From positions 809,545 to 873,544 of the forward strand of contig NW_019775669.1 of the NCBI RefSeq assembly GCF_001039355.2: a DNA stretch of 64,000 bases, written 5' to 3'. How positions within the stretch are numbered: position 1 is the stretch's first letter; every line of letters begins with the position of its first letter. Both the position numbers and the translations under genes were made by a program. The notes under the pieces were generated by a model. It was not told the origin of the DNA and searched no databases. It saw only the letters and a list, made by a program, of their open reading frames with translations. Positions 1 to 20,000 of the stretch are shown here, piece after piece. This DNA comes from Lingula anatina (lineage: Eukaryota > Brachiopoda > Lingulata > Lingulida > Lingulidae).

Positions 1-2866
1 CAAAATGCTAATTTTTGTCATCCATAGCTTCTTATAAAACCTTACATACACCTTAAAAATGATTTAGCCCCTTAAATAGTTTTCTGGTGGGTACCTGATG
101 TTCTTATTTTCATTAGAGCTTATAGGAAAATGGTCACTGTTATAATGACTGGCCAGTCATTTTAAGCTAAAATCTGCCTTTACAGATTTTATCAACCGTC
201 AAATCCAAGTGCAGGCAAGGTTAGATAAATGATTCATGAGTATGAAAAAATTGCTTATTTTCCTGGGAAAATCCATTTTAATGGATAAACCTCATGGAAT
301 GTGCCTTAAAAAAAGGTTTGATGTAGCAGGACTGGCTTTACTCAACAGTATTCTTTCTTAGGCAAAAACTACTCAGAAAAAAATATACAACAAATAGTTT
401 CGACAGGATTTCATTTTATTATTTTTTCTTTCAAAATACAAAGTAAGTGGATGGAAAGTAAGTTTAGCATGTGGTTTCTATTATGAACTGTGTGTATAAC
501 TATTTGGCAATGGGCAGAGTTAGGATAAGTAACTAACAACAATGACATTGATCTGTTAGTTTCAAATATTGACTCAAGGCAATGAAAGTTAAACACGATG
601 TAGATATAAATCTGGTGCAGGTAACTTTTACCTGAACAAAAAGTACCATTGATTTTAGATTCTCATTAAATACTAGCTGAACTTTGGGGACTTTGTAGTT
701 GATTTTATGTTTTACAGTGAGGCTTTACAAAAAAATACTTCATTTTATCAATGTTTTACGAGTACCTTCATATATTCATTCTAAACATGCAAAAAACATC
801 TAAATCTCAAACTCTGCACCCTAATTAAATTTTCCCTTTCATCTGTGAAATGTTTGAGAGATGTAGGGGAGCAGTTGTTATCAGCATACCACGCCCAATC
901 CTATGGTAACCAGGCCCTACTACTATGCCCCTGTGTTATCAGAGCTAGGTATTAACATTCCTCTTGTTGCAAAAGTTACCAGTATATCAAATGTAAGCCA
1001 TGGCTTTAAAGGAACATGTAATCTAACAAACTTTGTTGTTAATGGCTTGTAATAGAAGTTACATCAAACAAACTGGAAATAGACCCTAGCTGTACAAGAG
1101 TTTTATTTGTAATGGACTGCCATAGCATTTATCACTAAGATTGGAACTTATAATAACCAACTTAGCCAAATCATTAATAATTTTACTTCTATGCAGTGAA
1201 AACATGCTCACTGATGTCTTACTCTTTAAATTGGTTAAGTGATGAAGCATTCTGTTACTAGGTAACTGCTTATATAAACAACCCTAAAATATTTTGAATG
1301 CCTTGAGAGAAATAAATGTATACATTGAAGCACAAAATGCAGTAATGTAATTTTGATCAAATCCCTAGGGATCCGGGTGAGGATGTGAATCGATTACTTC
1401 TATTTTAGGTGGTATAAACAAGTTGATTGTCTGTACAAGGACATAGGAGGTAACAGAAGGTTTCATTGTGTGGTTCTACTGTACATGTTTACACAAAAAA
1501 AAAAACTTTCATAAATTGTGACTTGTACAGCCCTCACCTTTCACATTAAAAGTTTTACGTAACTTACTCTCTAACTGCAGGTTAACTGTTTGCTTTATTC
1601 ATAATGAATGGCTAAATATTATTTTTCAAAACACAAATTTAGTAGGTCTCTGGTTTAATGTAAATAAGGACTTACAAAACATCTTATTTTGCTAAAATGT
1701 GCTCTACACATAATGATGCAAAAGTATGTGGATTTTCTGCTTTTCAAGGAAGTATTTTCTGCATTTCAAAAATGGATTCCTCCAATTTAAGTTGAATATG
1801 TGAAGTAGACAAATATTTACTACTAATTTTTCATACCTTTCTTCTGTTTCATTTCGTGACTTTATGTGCAAGCTAGTAAAATGCCTCATGAATACTGATT
1901 TAACATATGAAAACAGCATTTAAATTCCAGTCATGAATTCCATTAGCTAAGCTTCAGCCCACTTGATAAATGATCTTAGAAGTGAACAACTTAACATTCA
2001 CCTAATATTTCACATGAGGCAAAGGCATGTCATCTTTAAACTTATTTTCTTGAGGGAATTTAAGCATTTATGTAGACATGTACAATGTATACATGTCAAA
2101 GAACAGTACACACATGGAACACCATTTGGAATACTTAATTGCTGTGTTGGTTCTACTCAGGAAATTCAATATCCCACTAGCCTTGTGTTATTACATGTAA
2201 TTGTTTATGCATTTTAGTTGTACCTTGTGTATATGAAGCAATGACATCTAAATTATACTTATAGTATATCATTTATTTAATTTGTCATAAAACATTGCTG
2301 CATACAAGCTGATGTATCCAGCTAATTAAGTTGCCTTGGATAAAAGCTTTCATTTAACAAACTTCCACACATTTTTTATATAGATAGAAAAATGAAAACA
2401 TGAAAAATATAATATTTAACAATTAAGCCTTCATAAACCATATACGATTTTTCATTCAAAACCTTTTACGTAAATGTCATTGCAAAATATAACGGCCACA
2501 TTTCATAAATTTCAAAAGAAGGCAAGAGATATCCAATGGGTAATAAAATAATGATTTTTGAAACCTTAGCATTATCTGACAAAAAAAGCATTGGGTGATT
2601 AATGAGAAAAAGATGCTCTCTCCAAATAGTTCTGAGATTATGCATCTATAGTGGGCCCATAAATTCAGTGTCAACCATCACCAATCCGATCCAAACTTCA
2701 AAAATATCAAACTCATTTAGAAGAATTCCATGACAAATTGCCACAGGGTTATTTGCACCGGCCATAGTGTACGCCACAGCCGCAAGCGTCATTGACAGCA
2801 TCTCACGAGCATTAATGAAACGGGCACCTGCCCCTTATTTTACGCTAAAATACACATTTTACTTAC
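1..2866 (-). other. first intron of SAXO-like gene (left part of window)
   Basis: This AT-rich stretch lies downstream, on the minus strand, of a canonical 5' splice donor (gtaagt read on the minus strand at 2866-2861). No second SAXO exon, which should open with a RHxCPH-type motif after the CNCG of exon 1, was found in it. It is therefore read as intron running past the left edge. The open frames in it are short and of low complexity and are not called. A transcript of another gene could overlap it, but I see no support for one. Confidence 0.5.
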
Positions 2867-2904
2867 CCACAGTTACATATCTCGCAGATACACCTTCTTG
2901 TCAT
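2867..2904 (-). CDS. SAXO: SAXO1/2-like stabilizer of axonemal microtubules, first coding exon (partial gene)
   Basis: The exon reads MTRRCICEICNCG from an ATG at 2904-2902 and ends in phase 2 at a perfect gtaagt donor. A short Cys-rich start of the form CICExCxCG is the hallmark N-terminus of SAXO1/SAXO2 (FAM154), as I know the family. These proteins bind and stabilise ciliary and centriolar microtubules through downstream Mn repeats and a CPH-containing N-terminal motif. Only 13 residues are visible; the remaining exons lie left of base 1. The gene is divergent from EFL1, with 1,151 bp between the two start codons. Human SAXO2 and EFL1 are, from memory, also adjacent and head-to-head, which independently supports the call. 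A chance match of 13 residues plus a perfect donor in this position is unlikely but possible. Confidence 0.72.
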
Positions 2905-4051
2905 CTTTGACTGTTTTCTGCGACTGTTATCTTCACACTATTAAAGATGTTCTTATTAAACCCGACTTCTCCCGTTTCTGTTGTACAGATAGGCATACGC
3001 GTGCACGTTGTCAAGCACCACAACAGACTCTTGTTTATTTAACCCTTTGTAACTAGGTTGTTGCTTGGAGAGGTTGGGTCAAAGAAACAGTTTAAATAAT
3101 TTGAATAAGACAAATAAAATAACATATATATGCTGACTTCAATTATGAATAACTAAAAAGGTGACATCTTATGGATTTTGGTGAGATATTTGTTGTTTCG
3201 AGATCATCAAGTTGTGTTTTAACAAATTTTACGTAGCAAGCGCAACCCTTTGGATTAATGGACTTGCCCTTCCACAACCGGAAGCAGATTTAAAAAATAC
3301 ATGGATTGTTCATTGGTGAATCCATCAATATAATTTGTAATGATTTAAAGTATTGAAGGGCATTAAACTATAAAGTAATTATTTTTATGTCATATTCCAT
3401 TTTATGAATTGTTTTGGTTTGTTTTGTTCTAAATTCCTTTACCCTTAACTGAAAAATATTCCTTACATTAGATGCAGCCAGGAAGCATGCAGTGATCGAA
3501 GCAGACGGAGTACTATTTACACATTTTTATACTACAGTTGGCTATGGTTGTGCCAAATTTATTGGTTTTTACGTATTAATGCACCAGAATCAGAAATATA
3601 GGTAAAACGGGTGGGTATTTAAAAGGTTCTAGCTTTTAACACAAAGTAATATGTTAGTTGCGACCTGCAATATTTGGACCCACGTTGCTCATTATTTACT
3701 GGACGTTGTGCAATGTATGTTTAAATTTCTTCGCGTATTTCTCTTCAGATCAAACTAAATACATCGTGTAATTCATTACAGTTACAAAGTGTGATCATTC
3801 GTCTACACATGGAATTGTACAGAATGAACTACGTCGTCCATGCAAAAGTTTACTAGTACCAGCGATTTGCAATTGGCAGTTGTAAACTACATTTTTAGTT
3901 CTTGTAATCTAAGTTGCTTATTCGAGATTAACTGTTTTAGCATTGTTATTAGTAGTGTCATTATCTGTTGGTACTTCTCCTGCGTAAGCTGGCTTAAAAT
4001 ATATTTTTAAGTGAAGTACCTGTACCACTTCAAAACCTAATTTCTTTCCAG
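2905..4051. promoter_or_regulatory. divergent promoter region and 5' UTRs of SAXO and EFL1
   Basis: This is the interval between two oppositely oriented start codons. CpG dinucleotides are more frequent at about 2740-3060 and 3240-3300 than in the flanks. An ETS-type site (accggaagc) lies at 3277-3285. EFL1 has a clear 3' splice site (tttctttccag) ending at 4051, so it must have at least one non-coding 5' exon in this interval; I could not fix its donor. No TATA box is evident. No other gene is visible here. Confidence 0.5.
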
Positions 4052-4055
4052 AAAA

Positions 4056-12542
<8,487 letters not shown>

Positions 12543-13666
12543 GCTGAAACACCCAACACATGCGTGTCCTATGTACCTCTTCATGAATCCACTATTGGAC
12601 AGTGAAATTGAGATTGTGCATGATAGCTGACATATTAAAAACAGGCATTGTTAACAAGTCCAGTGGTTTTTTAACAGTATACACTTTATTGGTTTACATA
12701 GACATTAAAGACACTAACAGTCAATTACAATTTTTATCAGGTTGTTGGACCTTTAGAATAATTGTACAAATAGATCTTGAATGTGAGATTCTGCTATTGT
12801 TTATAGTTACTTTACAACATTTGTCTACTATTTTACATAGCAATGTTATAAGATATATATTATTTATGTAGAAAATTGTTCAATATGTGAACATGAAAGG
12901 ATTACACTTTCATGTTTAGTACAATCTGTCTTGTCAAGATGTGACATAACATGATAATTATAGAGCTTAAATTGTACATTTTGCAGCAACTGATAGAGAA
13001 ACCATAATTTCACATCCATTTTTGCTCTATACAATTAAATTGATTGTAACAACAAAATATACAAATATATAAATTGGGAAACTACTTTTTTGAATTTTGA
13101 TCTTTGTACCAGTGATGCATATAAACAACAGAACCACAAATGATATCTTGTTACTGTTGCTTCTTTATACTTGTAATAAAAACATTCATACAGCACCCAT
13201 TTTAGACTACATCAACTATGCTAACAAAAATGTGTATAAAATAAAAAAAATCCTAAAAATTACACTTTAAATTGTCATATCCCTACAAATTCTGTACTTA
13301 CACAAATAAGTCACTAAAGTGATAGCTGCATGATTCTTTAAAACAAATGTCTATTTTTAACTAAGTAAAAACAAGTTATTGAAACAGTACTATACGTACC
13401 ATTTTATGTTACAATTACAATACATTAAAGTGGTTTTGATCATCAAAATTAATGACAGTGTGATACCCGTTAAAGCAATTATTTTGGGACTGGTAACAAA
13501 AACACTCATTTCAATGCAGTTTATGGCCTGTTTTATCCAAAGAACATACTGCTCTGATGTGACTACAGGTGTGTAGCTCTAGGCATATGTTTTATGACTT
13601 CAAAAACTGTTGCTTCAAGTCACATGTGATCAGCTGTATAGCTCCTGGCTGCCCCATGATTCAGTA
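12543..13666. terminator. convergent 3' UTRs and poly(A) signals of EFL1 and SMUG1
   Basis: This region lies between the EFL1 stop (12542) and the SMUG1 stop (13667). A plus-strand AATAAA at 13175-13180 is a plausible EFL1 poly(A) signal. The first minus-strand AATAAA I see after the SMUG1 stop is at 12690-12685. If both are used, the two mRNAs overlap in antisense over about 500 bp. The sequence is AT-rich with no coding signal. Confidence 0.5.
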
Positions 13667-16319
13667 TCAGGAAGTGGGATTCCTTCCAGTTAGGTATTGC
13701 ATTAAACCCATCTCCTCCAGCTGTTTGGCAACTATATCTTCCCATCCTTTATTGGCAGCTGGGTTGATGGGACTGGGGTGCATGATGCTCTCCACTCGGA
13801 TCCCCTCAATGCCGTGGTCCTGTAAGGCAGTCTGTGCACTCTGCTGAGCATAGCGCCCAATGCCAATTATAATTTTGGCATCCAAGAGCCTTACCACTCT
13901 ACAAAATGCTGTGGCGCATGCCTGGCTGACAGACTTCCTCACAGCCACTTTCAATTGTGGAGGAGTGATATTTTTGCCAGTCTTGGACATATAGGCAAGT
14001 GGACAGAGATTGTGTATGTAGCAGTTTTGAAAGAAGACTTCTGGTTCCTTGCACACTTTTGCTAGAAATCCCCAAAACCTTGCACCGCTGACCTGAAAGA
14101 TTATAAGTTACATTATGAAAAATGATTTTTGAAGGGGCATTGGTAATAAGAGTTGCTTAAAATATAGTTAAACAGAAAGTCAATCAGATAAAATAAACAT
14201 CTTTGCCTGAAATGTAAATAATAAACCTAGCATTTAGCAATATTTTCTGAAATAACAGTAATACACCATTCATTCAAAACTGAAGACGCTTTCATGTAGA
14301 AACTAATGTAACAAACCTTCAATTATATTAATGAAATTGACAAAGTTCATTTATAGATCTGTTTTTATGGTTAAACTTTGTAGAAGCATATACTTTACCA
14401 ATATGCATATCCCAATTTACTAACCTCACTCCTGGTACATTCCATCCCCTTTATGAGACGCTGTGGATGCTCCACCTGTGGCTTGTACACTGTGCCAGAG
14501 ATTTTCAGCCAGTTTTTAACCATGCTCACTTCACCAAATGGAATCTGGGATATATAAGATGTAATTTTAGCATGTTTAGCGTGTTTGTCATTACAATTTA
14601 CTTCATGTTTAATGTCTGTGCAATCCTATCTCACCTGAAGGCCCAGATGTATTTAACAAAAATGCACTTTGTTCCACTTTGGAGAAGAAAAAAAACATAT
14701 GATGCCGAGGACAAATTATAACTGATACTACTTGATGAATTGTTATTTTTTTCAAATCAAGTTAAAAAATCTGCACTCATAAATAAAATACATAATAACT
14801 GTCTCTATCATGCAAAATGGATAAACTATGTACCCATTTCTAAACTTACCCCATTTTGAACCATCCCAAATGGTCCTGGGTTCATCCCTAGAAACAAGAC
14901 TGGCCTCGTGGAGGTACAGTACTTCTGGACAAAGTTTGAATGTGGTTCATAAGCATACTCTAGTGGATTGTAGATATGAGTCACTGGTTCCCCCACTGGA
15001 ATCTGACACAAAGTTCTGCACAAATCCAACTCAATCTTGAGAAACTCCTCAGCTATGTTGATGGTAGCATGATTGTAATAGGGAATCTTTCTGCTGTTCA
15101 TCTCAATGGATAAATTTGTGTCTGGGATGCATTTAGGCATGGGGCCATCTGCTGCCCAGAGAGGGCTTTGGGTGGAGAATTCTTGTTTCACACCCCCAAG
15201 AAATCTTTCGGATGTGTTATTTGCAGGCATCTGTGAACAGTTCTGTAGTGAGACATTAGAGTTCTGTCCACAGTTATACTGTGGTTCAGTGCCTCTTATT
15301 TCAGGCTGAGACCCATAATTATTAGATTGCAATAAATTCATGAATGGTTCATTTTTAAAACTGATGTTGTTCTCTTGTGGATTATTGCTTTGGAAGACTT
15401 GGCTATACTGTCCTGCTGATACCATGCTGTTGGGCATAGAGTTATGTGCATTGAGATTACCACTGAATAATACATTGCCCTGCTGTTGACTGTTTATCTT
15501 TGGTTGTGCACCCCAGGACCCAGGAAAACTGTCCACTTGATAAGTTGCTGGGACAGGAGAATTTGCCATTAGGTTTCTCTGCTCTAACTCCTGCTGTGTA
15601 TTTCCATAGTAACTCATGCTTGGTGTCATTCTGGAAACCCCTTGATAATACCCATTTGGCTGACTAGGTTGCTCTTGTTTTATTTGTGTATAGCCAGGTG
15701 CATTAGTAGGTAAATACATAGAAGAATATGACATTGCACTGTTCTGTTGAGACTCCTGCATTCCAGCATTATAAATAAGCGCATTCTCTCTTCTACCATC
15801 AGGTGACATTTGGTGCATTGTAGAAACAGAGGATCTAAACTCCATATTGGCAGAAGAAATATGACCACTTGGTGCCCATGAACTATTCTGTTGTGGCACT
15901 ACTTGGTTTTGGACCTGGTTATAATTGTATTGTCCTGCACCTTCAGTTGGGTTATAATGCTGTTGATACTGGAAGTGCTGATCTTCTCTACTGAGAGACT
16001 GTGGAGGGTGTACAAGTCCATTATTGGAATACATCTGTTGGGAAGAATAGGGCACTGGGGGACTAGGACTGTATCCATAATGATATGCATTTACTGGTGC
16101 TCCATTTGTATTGCATTGGTTCTCTTGCTTAGGAGCAGGATATCCAGCCATCATACCATTTTGCACCATAGGTAAAGAATTTTGTCCCACATTGTACATT
16201 GTACCAGTGCCATCTGGTGGAGGATCCCCCATATTTGTCCATTTGCAATACTTGTCTCCACTAAATGCACCATCAACAATTTCTTCTTTGTACTTCCTTT
16301 TCATGTGTAATTCTTCCAT
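13667..16319 (-). CDS. SMUG1: SMUG1 uracil-DNA glycosylase with long low-complexity N-terminal extension
   Basis: SMUG1 removes uracil and 5-hydroxymethyluracil from DNA at the start of base excision repair in the nucleus. Coding exons in transcript order: 16319-14850, 14544-14425, 14092-13667, all phase 0, giving 671 aa. The catalytic core runs from about residue 422 to 671. The active-site motif GMNPGPFGMVQNG (478-490) runs across the first splice junction into IPFGEVSMVKNW. VSGARFWGF opens exon 3, and the second catalytic and DNA-wedging motif HPSPINPAANKGW is at 635-647. All key residues appear present, and the core is the size of the catalytic part of human SMUG1 (270 aa in total). Residues 1 to about 420 are a Q/N/S/Y/P/M-rich segment with no recognised domain, encoded continuously with the start of the core. 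A tryptic-basic start (MKRKYKEE) could serve nuclear import. The start ATG lies 2 nt after a good acceptor (catttacag), so a non-coding 5' exon exists. Confidence 0.95.
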
Positions 16320-17010
16320 AGCTGTAAATGGTTAAGAACATGATTAGATGTATATTAAAATGGGTACAAGTTTACTTTTTTAAAACTTTTGTTTACAATG
16401 TGAAACAATACAGGTGCATACACTTACAGTACGTTTCACAGACAATATACAGAAAATAAACTAACTGATTTTAATAATTTAATATTAGAGGTGATCTTAA
16501 ATCAGGGAAGGAAAAGAACATATTCAGTGATATCTACATGTCAATCCAACTACTTGCTTATTTAGAGTTAATTGGAATGATGAATTCTATTAACCTTGTT
16601 GTGAATTGAGTGAATCTATAATAGTGGATCAAATATAATCATTTAGTTTTTTAACTTTTCAACTGTCGTATTCTAGCAGCAAACATGTATAAAGACGTTT
16701 TATGCCCAAATTATATCCTAAATTTATGGCTGCGGCGAGGATCCCGAGGCCGGACAGCAAATGACAAAGCTAGCCAGCTTACCTAGGCAAGGCCAGTTGA
16801 AAAATGTCTTCCATTGCTTCATGTCAAGGAAAAGATTACTTACTTTTTTAGATCCCAGTCGTGTTGAATATTCAGATCCACATTCCAATATTTACAGTGG
16901 TTTCTCAACTTTGTAAATACTCAAAATTTACTAATTTGCGGGACTCTTCAAACAATTCGCAGACCGGAAGTGTGCAATTGGACATGAAATGATGACGTCA
17001 GCAATTTCTG
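16320..17010 (-). promoter_or_regulatory. SMUG1 5' UTR intron and promoter with ETS and CRE sites
   Basis: Reading the minus strand, a non-coding first exon would end at 16783 with a gtaagc donor, joining the acceptor just before 16321. Upstream of it, at 16963-16972, is a textbook ETS/GABP site (accggaagtg), and at 16993-17000 a full palindromic CRE/ATF site (tgacgtca). Together they mark a TATA-less housekeeping promoter, with a probable start site near 16.85-16.95 kb. The site matches are seen; their use is inference. Confidence 0.55.
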
Positions 17011-20000
17011 CGTAAATAGACGCACGTGTTTTTCAAAGAGTGATAACAAGAAAGAGAGAGTGTGTGTGTACTGTAAGAGAGAAAAAGGGAGGGAAAGGGG
17101 TATATAAGTAGTGTAAAACAAAGTGAAACTGTAATTCAGCGGACAAGGTGGATACTTGTACAAGTGTTTGAACCCCCTTGACCAGACTTTGAACATGCGT
17201 AGTACCGTAGAGAGGTGATCTCGAGTTTCCAGTGCACTGTGAAACTCAGGTGTTGTGAATGTTTGTGAGCGTATGTTTAAAAACTTGATTTATTGTCACG
17301 TCAGCTATGCGTGTCCTCAGACCTTAACCTCGGTACGACTGCATGTGCACTATGTACAGACGCCAGAAATAGAGGTGCGTACGTCGTACGTGGGCATTAT
17401 CTTATTTCCGGATTAGCGCTGACATCGCTAAAGATAGGATTTTCTTATCGTTTACACTGGCAGACTAAAATATGTGCCCTTCCTGTCCAACATTAAACAC
17501 TGGCGCACATAGTATTCTGTCACATAAAATTGCGTTTTCTAGTATTATGAGAATTCGGAATAACAAATACCATTAAAATCGGTTGGTCAATGTGGAAATA
17601 AAACAACGTCCGTCGATCTTTCTGCAATCAGGACATGGAAAAAATCATCGGCAAACGGAGGAGGGTTCAAAAAGGGCCATGTATCCCCTAGCTTTGAAGG
17701 TACCTCTGCTCCTTGAAATATGGATGACAAGGGAAAAGAGAAAAAGTAAACAATTTTTCATTCATATGCATTACACGTATTGCAGTAAAATTGGCCGATA
17801 CTATTGTATATTTGAACGAAGCAAGATAAAAATACCAGTCTTCATACCCTGTAGGTGGCGATTTTTATGGACAAGTTTTGTGGTTGATCATATGTCTTTG
17901 CCAAATAAAGACAACGAGGGGGAAGGAAACAGCAGACAGGAACCCCTACTTACAAAGGCTTATTATAGAAAATTTTCGGCTTTTATTGTTTTTTATTTAT
18001 ATTTTACTATTTTCAAGCAAGTACTCTAGCAACCCAAGCAATATCCTTAGGCCGATCGACAGAACTTTGTATTAAACGTTGTACCATGTCTGAACCTTTA
18101 TGACTCCTTCCGTCATTCAAATAACTTTAAAAATTCGAAATCGGTGGAAGAATCATAAAGACGATAGTAGTTCTTCCTAAACGAAACCTTAAAATGGTCT
18201 TGAAAACTTTGTTTGGATACAGTGTTCTGGCTGAGGAAGTAAGGTGACGCTGTGAATGTACTTAAAGAGTATCCAAAACGTGATGAAATCTGTTTTTGTG
18301 AGTATTTATCATCGGGCTTTTTTTCCCTTTTAAATGTCAAAAACCTACACCAACTCTACTTCTATTCACCCAAGAAAACAGTAGGGGAAAAGTTGAAACT
18401 ACCCCTGCACTCGCCTTCATACGAATTTAAAATGTTTTTAGAAACAACTGCTTCCCCCAGCCACACACGTGGCACATCGCCCAGACTTAACACACACGCG
18501 TCTAGACCATGGTATCATTGCACAATGGTGTAAACTAAAGAATTACGGCTTCGTAATTGAACAAAAGTAGAAAATTGAGTCGAAATAACTCGGTATAATT
18601 TCGAACGTTCGTCGGAATTGAATTCGTGTACAGGTTAAACGAAAATGTGTGCACTGCAGATAGATTTCAATTCACTCGCGGAGAAGTGAACTTGTTAGGA
18701 TCCATTAGAACCTAGACGGTCCCGTTAATTTGACAAAATGCATTTTAAGGAGAAAAAACAATATTAGCCACCAGCCAAACATTACGAATTGGCAAACGTG
18801 CTTGGGCCTCGGGCAATTAACTTTTTTAAATGGAAACAATTTGCTTTCATCTGGTTGTGGTGTCAAGTCATTGTTCCTTCCTGCCGTGCGTGAAAAAAAT
18901 AACACTCATTTTTCAAACTCGATACCCAGAAGAGAAAATGTACTGGGAATCTACATTAAACGATAACTCTTGACCTCAGACAGATGCGATAAATTACAAA
19001 CGTTTCCCGAAATCCTGGCTGCGTAATTTTCACCAGATCTAGAAAATAATAAGAAAACTGCAAGCTAAATTTTATCGTCTGCTGCTAGAATGCCTATAGC
19101 CACGTGAAATTAAGTTGCTGTTACGTACATGTAGCTATCGCGAGGTCCTCGATTTTGTCCTTGGCGCGTAACCTTTATTAACAATTTTTGTGCATATCTC
19201 ACACTGAGAACAAAATTATTATGCATTTTATCTTTCATCTTTCTTTCCGATAAACGAGATGCACTTCAAAGCAAAATGGATTTTATCAGAAGTCTGAAGA
19301 CATGTTTTCGTCTGTGAGACAAAAAAGCGTCGAACACTGATACAGGAAAACGCCCTTATGTCCAGATGGGCATATTCTGCTCTTGTTCAACATGTCCACC
19401 GTTGGACTGACTTATTTTATTCACATCAACATGAAAACACTTTTTACTTGCACATTCCAAGAAAGTTCAAGACCTTTTCATAAAAAGTAACTTGTAAAAA
19501 TTATCGTAACTTGCATAGAAAAATAAATAAATAAGTAAAAAATAAAACAAATAAATAAAACAACCTATTCCCAATCCACCATCAGAGAAGACGACCGGGA
19601 ATCATAATTTTGATGAAAATATTCAAAAACGTTTACAGAATTAAAAGCGCATTCTTCTTTGCAGTAAACATCCAGGCAGGACTGTTATGTAGCCAGGTAA
19701 CAAAGGGGTTTTCACCTGCAGATACCTTCCGTTCAAGGATATAACGATCAAGATGAAAACAAGGGCAAGAGTCAGCAAAAAAACACCTGGTGCACATTAC
19801 GTGAACGTAAATCTGAGATTGTCAAGACATACCCCTTGAATTCGATCTGCACTTTTCCATAGAATTCTAAAAAATGAGATTTTATCCAGGAAACGTGTAC
19901 TAGTGGTAATGTCCACACAGGCTGGTGACGTCAAAAGAGAGTTTGTCGATGAGTTTTGAATGTGAACAGTAACAATGAAGCAAATAAATAATACAGGGAA

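Noticed and set aside
2630-2830. Minus-strand open stretch (ARFINAREML...) just downstream of the SAXO exon 1 donor, as possible exon 2
   Set aside because: It would need an intron of only about 40 bp, the phase from exon 1 gives a stop within six codons, and the reading does not resemble SAXO repeats.
17120-17185. tRNA-like A-box and B-box (attcagcgg, gtttgaacccc)
   Set aside because: No acceptor, anticodon or T-stem pairing could be drawn; the T-arm bases do not complement.
17583-18029. 148-codon plus-strand frame
   Set aside because: No family resemblance, no supporting splice or Kozak context, and mixed composition; probably chance in a CpG-richer tract.
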